Source of the DNA: an uncultured Clostridia bacterium
GTDB lineage: Bacteria; Bacillota; Clostridia; Oscillospirales; CAG-272
NCBI GenBank assembly: GCA_947630015.1
Contig: CANRFY010000011.1
Location: 1 to 58,347, forward strand
Length of the DNA stretch: 58,347 bases
Reading direction: 5' to 3'
Shown: positions 17,138-26,731 of the stretch, piece after piece
Layout of the letters: every line of letters begins with the position of its first letter
Numbering within the stretch: the stretch's first letter is position 1
Notes under the pieces: model-generated
What the model was told of the DNA's origin: nothing
The model's database searches: none
The model's input: only the letters and a program-made list of their open reading frames with translations
Made by a program: the position numbers and the translations under genes

Positions 17138-17869
17138 ATGCCGAGATTTTTCATAGATCAGCCGCCCGACAACGGCGTCGCCGCCGTTGTCGGCGACGAC
17201 GCGCGCCATATCGCGCGGTCGCTCCGGATGGCGGTCGGAGAAAATATCACCGTCTGTCACGGCGGCGTCGTGTATGAATGCGCGATCGAATCGGTCGGGG
17301 GCGAGCTTGTGACGGCGCGTGTCGTTGAGGCGCGGCCCGACGACTCGGAGCCGCCGTGCCGCGTGACGCTCTATGTCGCGGAGCCGAAGGCGGGAAAGCT
17401 CGATTTGATCGTTCAGAAGGCGACGGAGCTTGGAGCCGCACGGATCGTGCCGTTTTTATCGGAGCGATGCGTCTCACGCCCCGACCGTGACTCCTCGGAC
17501 AAGCGGCTTCGCAGGCTGTCTAAGATAGCGCTCGAGGCGGCGAAGCAGTGCGGACGGGGAGCCGTGCCGGAGATATGCGGTCAGATGGGATTTGCGGCGG
17601 CTGTAAAGGACGCCGCGCGCGCCGACGTGTCAGTGTTCGCGTATGAAAAGGAATCGTCTGTGACGCTGAAGGATGCGATAGCGGGAAAGCTTGCGGTCGG
17701 CGCGTCGGTCTCGGTCATGACGGGGCCGGAGGGCGGATTTTCGCCGGAGGAGGCCGCGGCCGCCGAGGACGCGGGGGTCATGGCGTGCAGCCTCGGACGC
17801 AGGATACTGCGATGCGAAACGGCGCCGCTGTACATACTGTCCGCGATAGGATATGAAGCCGAGCTGTAA
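17138..17869 (+). CDS. rsmE: 16S rRNA m3U1498 methyltransferase
   Basis: SPOUT-class methyltransferase that modifies U1498 of 16S rRNA. The 243-residue protein shows an N-terminal PUA-like domain (PRFFIDQP, HIARSLRM), then the trefoil-knot core with KATELGA, PFLSERCV, MTGPEGGFSPEE and SLGRRILRCETA, which bind SAM. Length and motifs are normal. Its own consensus promoter lies immediately upstream. Confidence 0.94.
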   Translation: MPRFFIDQPPDNGVAAVVGDDARHIARSLRMAVGENITVCHGGVVYECAIESVGGELVTARVVEARPDDSEPPCRVTLYVAEPKAGKLDLIVQKATELGAARIVPFLSERCVSRPDRDSSDKRLRRLSKIALEAAKQCGRGAVPEICGQMGFAAAVKDAARADVSVFAYEKESSVTLKDAIAGKLAVGASVSVMTGPEGGFSPEEAAAAEDAGVMACSLGRRILRCETAPLYILSAIGYEAEL

Positions 17870-17923
17870 GCCTCGGCCGTTCGGGATCGTTAATCATTTA
17901 ATAACATATATGTGGAGGACACC

Positions 17924-19009
17924 ATGCCAAACAGATTATTTCAGAGAGTTATCCATCAGATGAAGGACGCCGTTGACGGAATGATCGGCGTCATCGACGA
18001 AAACGGCGCCGTTATCGCGTGCAGCGAGCTTTCGCACATCGGAGAGATACGTCAGGGCATAAGAGAGGAACTCTCGTATTCGACCGACAGCGTTACGTCG
18101 GGCGGATTCACGTACCGCGCGATCGGCTCGGCGACAAAGACGGAATATATCGTATTCACCGAGGGCGAGGACAAGGAAGCGGACAAGACCGCGATGCTTT
18201 TATCGATCTCGCTGTCCAATATCAAGAATCTGTACGATGAGAAGTACGACAAGACGTCGTTCATAAAGAATATCATTCTTGACAACATTCTGCCGAGCGA
18301 CATCTATATCAAATCCAAGGAGCTTCATTTCAGCACCGAGGAGGTCAGAGTCGCGATGCTGATCCGCTTCATCTCCAAGACGGAGATGCTGCCTTACGAC
18401 ATCGTGATGAGTATGTTCCCCGACAAGGTCAAGGACTATGTGATCAACGTCGGCGAGCGCGACATCGTGCTTGTGAAGGAAGTCAAGGCGGGAGTCGATA
18501 TCCGCGACATCGAAAAGCAGGCGAAGAACATCTGCGACACGATCTATTCCGAATTCTTCGCGAAGGTCGCGATCGGCATAGGCACGCCCGTCGACAACAT
18601 AAAGGATCTGGCGCGTTCGTATAAGGAGGCGCAGGTCGCACTCGAGGTCGGAAAGGTGTTCGACACCGACAAGAACGTGAACAGCTACGAAAATCTCGGC
18701 ATCGGCAGACTTATTTATCAGCTGCCGACGACGCTGTGCGAAATGTTTTTGCACGAGGTGTTCAAGGACGGCTCGATCGATTTCCTCGACCGCGAGACGC
18801 TCATGACGATCCAGTGCTTCTTCGACAACAATCTGAACGTGTCGGAGACGTCGCGCAAGCTGTTCGTACACCGCAACACGCTCGTTTACAGACTCGAAAA
18901 GATCAGAAAGCTCACGGGACTCGATCTGCGTGAATTCGATCACGCGATCACGTTCAAGGTCGCGCTCATGGTCAAGCGCTATCTCGTATCAAAGCCGGCG
19001 AAGTTCTAA
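17924..19009 (+). CDS. PucR/CdaR-type helix-turn-helix regulator
   Basis: A 361-residue regulator. The start at ATG 17924 is set by GGAGG 5 bp upstream, so an in-frame GTG at 17912 is less likely. The C-terminal part (FFDNNLNVSETSRKLFVHRNTLVYRLEKIRKLTGLD) is the PucR-type HTH. The middle resembles the GGDEF-like domain of PucR/CdaR proteins, and the N-terminus a putative sensor domain (MIGVIDENGAVIACSE). It ends 3 bp before ftsE, so it is co-transcribed with the division and cell-wall genes. The signal it senses is unknown. Confidence 0.85.
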   Translation: MPNRLFQRVIHQMKDAVDGMIGVIDENGAVIACSELSHIGEIRQGIREELSYSTDSVTSGGFTYRAIGSATKTEYIVFTEGEDKEADKTAMLLSISLSNIKNLYDEKYDKTSFIKNIILDNILPSDIYIKSKELHFSTEEVRVAMLIRFISKTEMLPYDIVMSMFPDKVKDYVINVGERDIVLVKEVKAGVDIRDIEKQAKNICDTIYSEFFAKVAIGIGTPVDNIKDLARSYKEAQVALEVGKVFDTDKNVNSYENLGIGRLIYQLPTTLCEMFLHEVFKDGSIDFLDRETLMTIQCFFDNNLNVSETSRKLFVHRNTLVYRLEKIRKLTGLDLREFDHAITFKVALMVKRYLVSKPAKF

Positions 19010-19012
19010 AAG

Positions 19013-19690
19013 ATGATCGAATTCAAAAACGTAGTCAAGACTTATAAAAACGGCACGGTGGCGCTCAACGGAGTCAATCTCCAGATCGAGGACGGCGAGT
19101 TCGTGTTTATAGTAGGTCAGACGGGAGCAGGCAAGACGACGATAATGAAGCTGCTCTTGCGCGAGGAAAAGACGACGTCGGGCAAGATCCTCGTCGACGG
19201 CATCGATCTGTCGAAGCTGTCGTATTTCCGCGTCCCGTATTACAGGCGCAGGCTCGGCATCGTCTTCCAGGATTTCAGACTGTTCCGCGAAAAGACCGTA
19301 TACGAAAACGTCGCGTTCGCCATGCACGCCGTAGGCGTGCCGCCTAAAAAGATAAAAAAGCGCGTGCCGGCGCTGCTCAACACCGTCAGCCTCGGCGATA
19401 AGTCGACGTGCAAGCCGGACGAGCTGTCGGGCGGCGAGCAGCAGCGCGTCGCGCTCGCAAGAGCGCTCGCGAACAACCCCAAGATCATAATCGCCGACGA
19501 GCCGACGGGCAATATCGATCCGAAAATGTCGCTTGAGATCATGAATCTGCTCGTGAAGATAAACAAGCTCGGCAAAACCGTAGTCGTGATAACGCACGAA
19601 AAGAGCCTCGTCGACTATTATCAGCAGCGCGTCGTCACGATCGATCACGGACTCGTGAGCGAGGATAAGGTAGGGGGGATGTTTGAATGA
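19013..19690 (+). CDS. ftsE: Cell division ATP-binding protein
   Basis: ABC-type ATPase that, with FtsX, converts ATP hydrolysis into activation of periplasmic or extracytoplasmic peptidoglycan hydrolases. 225 residues; Walker A GQTGAGKTT near residue 35, signature LSGGEQQRVALARAL, Walker B IIADEPTGNID and switch His in VITHEK. It overlaps ftsX by 4 bp. The M23 hydrolases that it probably drives follow ftsX. Confidence 0.96.
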   Translation: MIEFKNVVKTYKNGTVALNGVNLQIEDGEFVFIVGQTGAGKTTIMKLLLREEKTTSGKILVDGIDLSKLSYFRVPYYRRRLGIVFQDFRLFREKTVYENVAFAMHAVGVPPKKIKKRVPALLNTVSLGDKSTCKPDELSGGEQQRVALARALANNPKIIIADEPTGNIDPKMSLEIMNLLVKINKLGKTVVVITHEKSLVDYYQQRVVTIDHGLVSEDKVGGMFE

Positions 19691-20577
19691 AGCAGTATAA
19701 GCCCTCGTATTTTATCGGTCAGGCGTTCCGCGGCATCTGGCGAAACGGCGTGATGAGCTTCGCGTCGATCGCGGTGTTGATGAGCTGTCTTGTCGTGCTT
19801 GGAAGCTTCGCGCTGCTCGTCATGAACATCAACGAAAATCTGAACGATCTCGGTCTGATGAACGAAGTCATGGTGTTCCTCGAATTCGATCTGACCGAGG
19901 AGCAGATACAGAATGTCGAAAGAGAGATAAAGAGCATACCGGGCGTCGGCGACGTCGAGAGGATCACGGCGGACGAGGGGATCCGTTCGATGATGGAAAA
20001 GGCGGGGGAAAACGCGTATCTTTACGAGGATTTTCTTGACGATAACCCGCTGTCGGATTCGTTCCGCCTGACGTATGTGGACGGCGCGAAGCTGATCGAT
20101 ATCGAATACAATCTGCGCCATATCGGGCCTGAGATCAGGCTCGTGCGCGATCAGCGCGATCTTGCGGCGACGATGCAGTCGCTGAAAAACGGCATCATGC
20201 TTATATTCTCGTGGTTTTTGATCGTGCTGTTCATCGTGTCGGTGTTTGTCATTATCAACACCGTCAAGCTGTCGGTGTATTCGCGCAAATCGGAGATAAT
20301 CATAATGCGCTACGTGGGCGCGACGGGACTCTTCATCTCGCTGCCGTTCATCATCGAGGGTGCGCTGATAGGACTTGTCGCCAGCGCGATCTCGTTTTTG
20401 GCGGAAAATTTCCTTTACGGATACATCCAGACGGCGCTCGCCGATCTGACGGGCATAATCTCGATCGTGCCGATCGAGACGATACGCATCCCGATGCTGC
20501 TTGCGTTTATCGCGGTCGGCGTTCTGACCGGCATCGTCGGAAGCACAATCTCGCTCTCGAAATATACGAGAGAATAA
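19687..20577 (+). CDS. ftsX: Cell division membrane protein
   Basis: Membrane partner of FtsE, 296 residues. One membrane segment near residues 24-46, an extracytoplasmic domain of about 120 residues (FtsX ECD, with NEVMVFLEFDLTEEQI), then three further segments around 168-192, 215-240 and 268-290. The start overlaps the ftsE stop. The extracytoplasmic domain normally contacts a coiled-coil hydrolase such as the two encoded next. Confidence 0.95.
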   Translation: MKQYKPSYFIGQAFRGIWRNGVMSFASIAVLMSCLVVLGSFALLVMNINENLNDLGLMNEVMVFLEFDLTEEQIQNVEREIKSIPGVGDVERITADEGIRSMMEKAGENAYLYEDFLDDNPLSDSFRLTYVDGAKLIDIEYNLRHIGPEIRLVRDQRDLAATMQSLKNGIMLIFSWFLIVLFIVSVFVIINTVKLSVYSRKSEIIIMRYVGATGLFISLPFIIEGALIGLVASAISFLAENFLYGYIQTALADLTGIISIVPIETIRIPMLLAFIAVGVLTGIVGSTISLSKYTRE

Positions 20578-20616
20578 CGACCGAAGGCCGAAAATCTTTT
20601 ATGGGAGGCGCATGGC

Positions 20617-21846
20617 TTGAAGCATACGCGCATTAAATACGGCTCGCGGCTGCGGTATCCGAGAAGGATACTGTGCGCGCTTTTGGCGGCGATCATGATC
20701 GCGCCGCTGAACGTCGGCGCCGCGACCGCGGACGACCGCGACAAATACAGCGATAATTCGACGGTCCAGAAATACGAACGCGAGATCGCGGAATACGAGC
20801 GCCAGACAAAGGCGATCCGCGACAAGCTTTCGAGTCTCGACGACGATATCGACGACGCGGCGGAGAAAAAGGCGTACTATGACGAGTACATAGAGGTCAC
20901 GGAAACGAAGATAGCGGAAACGGAGGCCTTGATCGACGAGCTTGGCATGGAGATCGCGGCGCTCGAGGAATCGATCGAAGTCAACGAGACGCTGTCCGAG
21001 ACGCTGTACGAACAGGTGAAGGAGAGGATCCGTCTTTCGTATGAGTCGGGGAGCGCGACGTATCTCGAGCTGATTTTCGGGGCGTCGAGCCTGTCCGAAT
21101 TCATGGTCGGGATCGATCAGGCGGTAAGACTGCTCGAATACGATACGGCGCTCATGAAGCAGTACGAACAGACGGAGGCGTCGCTGTCTGAGCAGCGCGG
21201 CCGGCTCACGGAGAGCGAGCTTGCGGCGCGGCAGATGGAGGAGCAGTTGAACGCCGATATGGCGGACGCGCAGAATATGCGCGACGAATGCGACGCGCTC
21301 ATAGAAAAGCTGACCGCCGACAAGGATTCGCAGAACAGTCTGCTCGGCGAATTCAACAGCAAGCTCGACGCGGCGGCGAAGAAGCTCGACGATTATATCG
21401 ACGAGCTGATCAGGCAGCACGGAACGACGGCGAACGTCGCGGAGGGCGAATTCATGTGGCCGCTGCCGACGAAGTACACGACGATAACGTCGAGCTTCGG
21501 TCCGAGAAAGGACCCGTTCGGATCGGGGACGATCGCGGGTCACGGCGGCACCGACATCTACTGTCCGGAAGGGACGAGCGTTTACGCGTCGAATAACGGC
21601 ACTGTGCTGCGCGCGGAGAAGGATTCGAGCTACGGAAATTATGTGCTGATCGATCACGGCGGCGGGATATATACGCTGTACGCGCATTGCAGCAAGCTGC
21701 TCGTCAAGGCCGGCGATAAGGTCGCAAAGGGCGAAGTTATCGCGAAATCGGGCAGGACGGGACACGTCACGGGACCGCATCTGCACCTTGAGGTGCGCGT
21801 CAACGGCACTCGCGTCGACGCGATGGATTATGTAAAAAAGCCGTAA
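20617..21846 (+). CDS. Secreted M23 peptidoglycan endopeptidase with coiled coil, copy 1
   Basis: EnvC/PcsB-like cell-wall hydrolase, 409 residues. Translation probably starts at TTG 20617, because the nearby ATG at 20611 runs into a stop codon after two codons; GGGAGG lies 10 bp upstream. A signal peptide (RRILCALLAAIMIAPLNVGAATA) precedes a long coiled coil (residues about 45-275), then an M23 LytM domain with zinc ligands in HGGTDIY and HLHLEV. The coiled coil is the expected docking part for FtsX. It is a paralogue of the next gene, and part of the M23 DNA is identical in both. Confidence 0.92.
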   Translation: MKHTRIKYGSRLRYPRRILCALLAAIMIAPLNVGAATADDRDKYSDNSTVQKYEREIAEYERQTKAIRDKLSSLDDDIDDAAEKKAYYDEYIEVTETKIAETEALIDELGMEIAALEESIEVNETLSETLYEQVKERIRLSYESGSATYLELIFGASSLSEFMVGIDQAVRLLEYDTALMKQYEQTEASLSEQRGRLTESELAARQMEEQLNADMADAQNMRDECDALIEKLTADKDSQNSLLGEFNSKLDAAAKKLDDYIDELIRQHGTTANVAEGEFMWPLPTKYTTITSSFGPRKDPFGSGTIAGHGGTDIYCPEGTSVYASNNGTVLRAEKDSSYGNYVLIDHGGGIYTLYAHCSKLLVKAGDKVAKGEVIAKSGRTGHVTGPHLHLEVRVNGTRVDAMDYVKKP

Positions 21847-21897
21847 GGCGTATGAATAAAACGGCAGGACCGCGGACATAACGGAGGCGATTTAGCG

Positions 21898-23160
21898 TTG
21901 AGGCATTTTAATAACGGCGGTGAGCGCCGGACGTTCGGGTTCGGCGGCGTGAAGCGCGTTCTGTGCGGCGCGCTCGCGGCGGCGCTCGTGATGACGGGAC
22001 TCGTCGTATACGGCGGCAGAGGCGCCGTATCGGCGGCGTCGAAATCCGATCTTGAGGAATTCAAGAACAATTCGACGGTCAAAAAATATCAGGACAACAT
22101 CAACAACTTAAAAAAGAAGCAGAGCGAGCTTGAGGGACAGATATCGAGCCTCAAGGGCGATATCGAGGATCTGCGCGAGAAAAAGGCCATATACGACGAG
22201 CAGATCGAGGTCTACGACAGCATGATTGAGGAGACCGAGAATCTGATCGCGGAGCTGTCGGCGCAGATCGAGGCGCTCAACGATTCGATCTCGACTAACG
22301 AGGAGGAATCTGCGGCGCTGTACGATCAGATCAAGGAGCGCATAAGGCTGTCGTATGAATCGGGAAACGCGACGTATCTTGAGCTTATATTCGGCGCGGG
22401 CGATCTGTCGGAATTCCTCATCGGCATCGACAGAGCCGTAAGGCTGCTCGAATACGACACGTCGCTGATGAAGGATTATCACGGCACGAAGGAGATGCTT
22501 GAGGAAGCGCGCACAATAGCGAACGACAATAAAACGGCGCTCGACGCGCAGAGGACCGATCTTTCCAAAATGCTCGAGGAATCGGAGGAGCTGTCGGATC
22601 AGTGTCAGCGCGAGCTTGACGACGCGCTGTCGCAGAAGGCGTCAAGCGAAAAGCTGCTCAAGCAGTTCGACGAGGAGATGGAGGCGGCGGCGAAGAAGCT
22701 CGACGCCTACATAGACGAGCTTATCAAACAGAGAGGCGTCACCCAGAACGTCGCGGAGGGCGAATTCATGTGGCCGCTGCCGACGAAGTACACGACGATA
22801 ACGTCGAGCTTCGGTCCGAGAAAGGACCCGTTCGGCTCCGGCGTCGTGAAGAATCACACCGGCACCGATATCTACGCGCCGAAGGGGACGAAGATTTACG
22901 CGTCCAACAACGGCACCGTGATCAAGGCGGAGAGGGATTCGAGCTACGGAAATTACGTGCTGATCGATCACGGCGGCGGGATTTACACGCTGTACGCGCA
23001 CGCGTCAAAGCTGCTCGTAAAGGCGGGGCAGTATGTGGCGAAGGGGACTCCGATCGCGGAGGTAGGAATGACGGGAAGCGCTACGGGATATCATCTGCAC
23101 TTTGAGGTGCGCGAGGGGACGAAGCGCGTCAACGCCATGAATTACGTCAAAAAGCCCTGA
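21898..23160 (+). CDS. Secreted M23 peptidoglycan endopeptidase with coiled coil, copy 2
   Basis: Tandem paralogue of the preceding gene, 420 residues from TTG 21898. It has the same architecture: signal peptide (VLCGALAAALVMTGLVVYG), coiled coil with repeated E/K-rich heptads, and a C-terminal M23 domain with HTGTDIYAP and HLHFEV. The coiled coils have diverged while an 89-bp stretch at the start of the M23 domain (22747-22835) is identical to 21433-21521, which suggests recent gene conversion. A 12-bp hairpin follows the gene. Confidence 0.92.
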   Translation: MRHFNNGGERRTFGFGGVKRVLCGALAAALVMTGLVVYGGRGAVSAASKSDLEEFKNNSTVKKYQDNINNLKKKQSELEGQISSLKGDIEDLREKKAIYDEQIEVYDSMIEETENLIAELSAQIEALNDSISTNEEESAALYDQIKERIRLSYESGNATYLELIFGAGDLSEFLIGIDRAVRLLEYDTSLMKDYHGTKEMLEEARTIANDNKTALDAQRTDLSKMLEESEELSDQCQRELDDALSQKASSEKLLKQFDEEMEAAAKKLDAYIDELIKQRGVTQNVAEGEFMWPLPTKYTTITSSFGPRKDPFGSGVVKNHTGTDIYAPKGTKIYASNNGTVIKAERDSSYGNYVLIDHGGGIYTLYAHASKLLVKAGQYVAKGTPIAEVGMTGSATGYHLHFEVREGTKRVNAMNYVKKP

Positions 23161-23172
23161 CGGGACATAAGA

Positions 23173-23200
23173 CGAAATGAGCGCGAAGGCGCTCATTTCG
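23173..23200 (+). terminator. 12-bp hairpin after the M23 pair
   Basis: CGAAATGAGCGC-GAAG-GCGCTCATTTCG is a perfect stem with a GAAG tetraloop but no T-tract. It may stabilise the 3' end or attenuate read-through to the S41 gene. TATACT (23248-23253) and TATAAT (23272-23277) follow but neither has a convincing -35 box. Confidence 0.5.
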
Positions 23201-23283
23201 CCGCAAAGCGGCAATAATATAAAAAATGCGGCGGATAAAACAGCGCCTATACTATGATAACGAACGGGGCATATAATATATAG

Positions 23284-24471
23284 ATGAACAAAAAATACTC
23301 ACTGTGGGTCACGGTCACCGTCGCGGTGCTGACGGCGATCATCACGTTTCAGATCACGTTCATAGCCGTCGACGGCAAATACGACAGAGCCGCGAAAAAC
23401 GAGCCGGAGGCCGTTCGCAAGCTTTACGAGATCATGTCGATATACAGGGACGGCTATATCGGCGAGCTTGACGAATCCGGCGTCGCGGAGGCCGTCGCCG
23501 ACGCCTATGTGGCGTCGGTCGACAAATACGGCTCGTATATGACGGCGGACGAATACGCGGCGATGAGGATGGATTACGGCGCGCAGCTCGTCGGCATCGG
23601 AGTCCATGTCATATATGCCGCCGACACCGGCGGCATCGAGATCATGAACGTCATGCCGGAGTCGCCGGCCGAAAAGGCGGAACTCGTCCCGGGCGACGTG
23701 ATAACGGCCGTGGACGGCGAAGCCGTCGCCGATCTCGGATATTATCCCGCCATCGACCGCATTAAGGGCACCGTCGGGACGACGGTGAAGCTCACGGTCG
23801 CACGCGGCGGCAGCGTCTTCGACGTGACCGTGATGCGCGATATGGTCACGGAGCAGACGGTGCTTCATCATGTGACGTCGACGGATGCGTCGATAGGATA
23901 TGTGCGGATTCTGAGCTTTGACAGCGGCACGCCGGATCAGTTCATATCGGCGGTGGAGGAATTGCGCGCGCTCGGATGCAGCTCGCTCGTGATCGATGTG
24001 CGCGGCAACCCCGGAGGATTGCTCGATTCGGTCGTAAAGATTCTCGATTATATCCTGCCGGAGGGGCCGATAGTGAGGCTCGTCGACAACAAGGGCCAGA
24101 CGCAGACGATCTCGTCCGACGCTGACTGTCTCGATATGAAGATGGCGATCGTATGCAACGGCTCGACGGCGAGTGCGGGCGAGCTGTTCACGTCGGCGAT
24201 AAAGGATTACGAACGCGCCGTCGTCGTGGGAACGGTGACATACGGCAAGGGGACGGTGCAGAGCATTCTGGCGCTGCCGGACGGGGACGCGCTGTCGTAC
24301 TCGTATAAGCTGTACAGTCCGCCGTATTCTGACAATTACGAGGGAGTCGGCATCACGCCCGACATCGTGATCGAACAGGAGCCGGACGTTGCCGGCATCA
24401 ATATCTACAAGCTGAGCGAAACCGAGGACACACAGCTGCGCCGCGCGATCGAAGAGCTGCGCCGCGGCTGA
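23284..24471 (+). CDS. C-terminal processing protease, S41 family with PDZ domain
   Basis: CtpA/CtpB-like serine protease, 395 residues. An N-terminal membrane anchor (residues about 6-28) is followed by a PDZ domain (IGVHVIY...VMPESPAEKAELVPGDVITAVDG) and the tail-specific protease core. The catalytic Ser297 (GSTASAGE) and Lys322 (GKGTVQS) are intact. In Firmicutes such proteases commonly lie next to ftsEX and M23 genes and process exported proteins; in spore formers they can cut SpoIVFA. The target here is unknown. Confidence 0.93.
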   Translation: MNKKYSLWVTVTVAVLTAIITFQITFIAVDGKYDRAAKNEPEAVRKLYEIMSIYRDGYIGELDESGVAEAVADAYVASVDKYGSYMTADEYAAMRMDYGAQLVGIGVHVIYAADTGGIEIMNVMPESPAEKAELVPGDVITAVDGEAVADLGYYPAIDRIKGTVGTTVKLTVARGGSVFDVTVMRDMVTEQTVLHHVTSTDASIGYVRILSFDSGTPDQFISAVEELRALGCSSLVIDVRGNPGGLLDSVVKILDYILPEGPIVRLVDNKGQTQTISSDADCLDMKMAIVCNGSTASAGELFTSAIKDYERAVVVGTVTYGKGTVQSILALPDGDALSYSYKLYSPPYSDNYEGVGITPDIVIEQEPDVAGINIYKLSETEDTQLRRAIEELRRG

Positions 24472-24504
24472 TCTCAATAATAAAAATAAGTGGGGATTCT
24501 TATC

Positions 24505-25017
24505 ATGGCAGAAAACAGTTCCAAAAAGCAGCATTACACGGAAGAAGGCTATCAGGCGCTCGTCAACGAGTACGAATATCTGAAAAATGTGCGCCGTCAG
24601 GAGGTCAAGGACGCGCTTGCGAACGCGAGGTCATACGGCGATCTGTCCGAGAACAGCGAATACGACGAGGCCAAGGATGAACAGGCAAAGGTCGAGGGCC
24701 GCATAAACGAGCTTGACGAGCTCATCAAAAACGCGATCGTCGTAAAGGAGGCGGAGGCGGACGAGAGCGTCATCAGCGTCGGCGCGCACGTTCACGTCTA
24801 CGACGAGACGTTCGAGGAGGAGCTTGAATACAATATCGTAGGCTCCAACGAGGCGAACGCGTTCATCGGCAACATATCGGATCAGTCCCCGATCGGTTCG
24901 CAGCTGATCGGCCATCGCGAGGGCGACGAGGTCGAGGTCACGGTGCCGGACGGATCGATTTTGAAGCTTAAGGTTCTCGAAGTCAAGAGAACGAAGGCGG
25001 CGGGCGCTGAAAACTGA
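24505..25017 (+). CDS. greA: Transcription elongation factor GreA
   Basis: GreA rescues backtracked RNA polymerase by stimulating transcript cleavage. ATG 24505 gives 170 residues (an in-frame GTG at 24490 overlaps the GTGGGG ribosome-binding region and is less likely). The N-terminal coiled coil carries the acidic tip in ARSYGDLSENSEYDEAKDEQ, and the C-terminal FKBP-like domain contains NAFIGNISDQSPIG. It is 20 bp before lysS, a common pairing in Firmicutes. Confidence 0.94.
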   Translation: MAENSSKKQHYTEEGYQALVNEYEYLKNVRRQEVKDALANARSYGDLSENSEYDEAKDEQAKVEGRINELDELIKNAIVVKEAEADESVISVGAHVHVYDETFEEELEYNIVGSNEANAFIGNISDQSPIGSQLIGHREGDEVEVTVPDGSILKLKVLEVKRTKAAGAEN

Positions 25018-25037
25018 GACTTTCGGGAGACACGGAC

Positions 25038-26555
25038 ATGAATGAAAACGAAAACGTAATAGATCGGGCGGCGCCGGAGGACGAGGACGCGGAGTCGCTG
25101 TCGCAGGTATTGCAGATCAGGCGCGACAAGCTCGCATCTCTCAAGGAGGACGGGCGCGATCCGTTCACGATAACGAAATATGAGGTGACGGCGTACACGA
25201 CCGATATCGCCGCCGATTTCGAGGCGATGGAGGGCAAGCGGGTCCGCATCGCGGGGCGCATGATGAGCCGCCGCGACATGGGCAAGGCGAATTTCATCGA
25301 CGTTTTGGACGGGAAAGGGCGCATTCAGTGCTATATCCGCGTCAACGACGTCGGCGAGGAGACGTTCGAGCAGTACAAGCGCTGGGACATCGGCGACATC
25401 ATCGGCGTCGAGGGCGACGTGTTCCGCACGAGACGCGGCGAAATTTCGATCCACGCGTTCGGCGTGACGCTTCTGTCCAAGTCGCTGCTGCCGCTGCCGG
25501 AGAAATTCCACGGCCTGCGCGACACCGACATGAGATACCGTCAGCGCTACGTCGATCTGATCGTAAATCCCGAGGTCAAGGACACGTTCGTGAAGCGTTC
25601 GCAGATAATAGCGGGCATACGCGAATACCTCGACGAGAAGGGGTTTTTAGAGGTCGATACGCCGATTCTGACGCCGTTTGAGATAGGCGCGGCGGCGCGT
25701 CCGTTCAGGACGCATCACAACACGCTCAATATGGATATGTTCCTCCGCATCGAGACGGAGCTTTATCTGAAGCGCCTCATCGTGGGCGGCATGGATCGCG
25801 TCTACGAGGTCGGCCGCATATTCCGCAACGAGGGCATGGACACGCGCCACAATCCCGAGTTCACGACCGTCGAGCTGTATCAGTCGTTCACGGATTACAA
25901 GGGCATGATGGAGCTTGTGATGGAGCTTTATCCGAGGCTGGCCGAAAAGGTCTGCGGCTCGACGACGGTGACGTATCAGGGCGTCGAGATCGATCTCGGA
26001 CATTGGGAAAAGCTGACGATGGCGGAGTCGGTGAAGAAATATTCGGGTGCGGATTATTACGCGTGGGCGACGGACGAGGACGCGAGGGCGGAGGCCGAGC
26101 GCCTCGGCGTGAAGGTTCCGGCCGACGCGACGAAGGGGACCGTTTTGGCGGAGCTGTTCGACGCGTTCGTCGAGGACAAGCTTGTGCAGCCGACGATAAT
26201 ATACGATTATCCGGTCGAGAACAGTCCGCTCGCGAAGCGCAAGCCGGACGAGCCTGCGTTCACGGAGCGGTTCGAGTATTTCATCTGCTGCTCGGAGATG
26301 GGGAACGCGTTTTCGGAACTGAACGATCCGATCGATCAGCGCGAGCGGTTCGAGCGTCAGGTCGCGGCGAAGCGCCGCGAGGACCCGAACACGACGGCGC
26401 GAGTCGACGAGGATTTCGTCACGGCGCTCGAATACGGTATGCCGCCGACTGGCGGCCTCGGCTTCGGCGTCGACAGACTCGTGATGCTGCTCACCGACAG
26501 CGCGTCAATAAGGGACGTGCTGCTGTTCCCGACGATGAAGCCGATAGACAACTAA
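25038..26555 (+). CDS. lysS: Lysyl-tRNA synthetase, class II
   Basis: 505-residue class II LysRS. N-terminal OB-fold anticodon-binding domain (RIAGRMMSRRDMGKANFIDVLDG), then the catalytic domain with motif 1 around the RYVDLIVNPE region, motif 2 FRNEGMDTRHNPEFTTVELYQ and motif 3 GLGFGVDRLVMLLT. Length and motifs are normal. A terminator follows, marking the end of the GC-rich backbone before the AT-richer island. Confidence 0.96.
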   Translation: MNENENVIDRAAPEDEDAESLSQVLQIRRDKLASLKEDGRDPFTITKYEVTAYTTDIAADFEAMEGKRVRIAGRMMSRRDMGKANFIDVLDGKGRIQCYIRVNDVGEETFEQYKRWDIGDIIGVEGDVFRTRRGEISIHAFGVTLLSKSLLPLPEKFHGLRDTDMRYRQRYVDLIVNPEVKDTFVKRSQIIAGIREYLDEKGFLEVDTPILTPFEIGAAARPFRTHHNTLNMDMFLRIETELYLKRLIVGGMDRVYEVGRIFRNEGMDTRHNPEFTTVELYQSFTDYKGMMELVMELYPRLAEKVCGSTTVTYQGVEIDLGHWEKLTMAESVKKYSGADYYAWATDEDARAEAERLGVKVPADATKGTVLAELFDAFVEDKLVQPTIIYDYPVENSPLAKRKPDEPAFTERFEYFICCSEMGNAFSELNDPIDQRERFERQVAAKRREDPNTTARVDEDFVTALEYGMPPTGGLGFGVDRLVMLLTDSASIRDVLLFPTMKPIDN

Positions 26556-26585
26556 ATTCTAACGCCTTACAATATCAACCCTTTG

Positions 26586-26610
26586 AGAGCCTGCTGTTGC
26601 AGGCTCTTTT
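26586..26610 (+). terminator. Terminator of lysS
   Basis: AGAGCCTGC-TGTT-GCAGGCTCT followed by TTTT. Confidence 0.88.
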
Positions 26611-26657
26611 GCTTGAAAGCGAGCTGCCGCGTGGGGCGAAATGCCCCTGCGGCGGCG

Positions 26658-26687
26658 TTGACTTTAGGGGGGTGCGTGTGGTAGAAT
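26658..26687 (+). promoter_or_regulatory. Promoter of the island GNAT gene
   Basis: TTGACT (26658-26663), 18-bp spacer, TAGAAT (26682-26687). It is followed by AAAGCGATAAATCGGTATTT, a phrase that recurs before the kinase gene at 27.73 kb. Confidence 0.55.
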
Positions 26688-26731
26688 AAAAAAGCGATAA
26701 ATCGGTATTTCAGGAATGTAGGAGGTTTATT

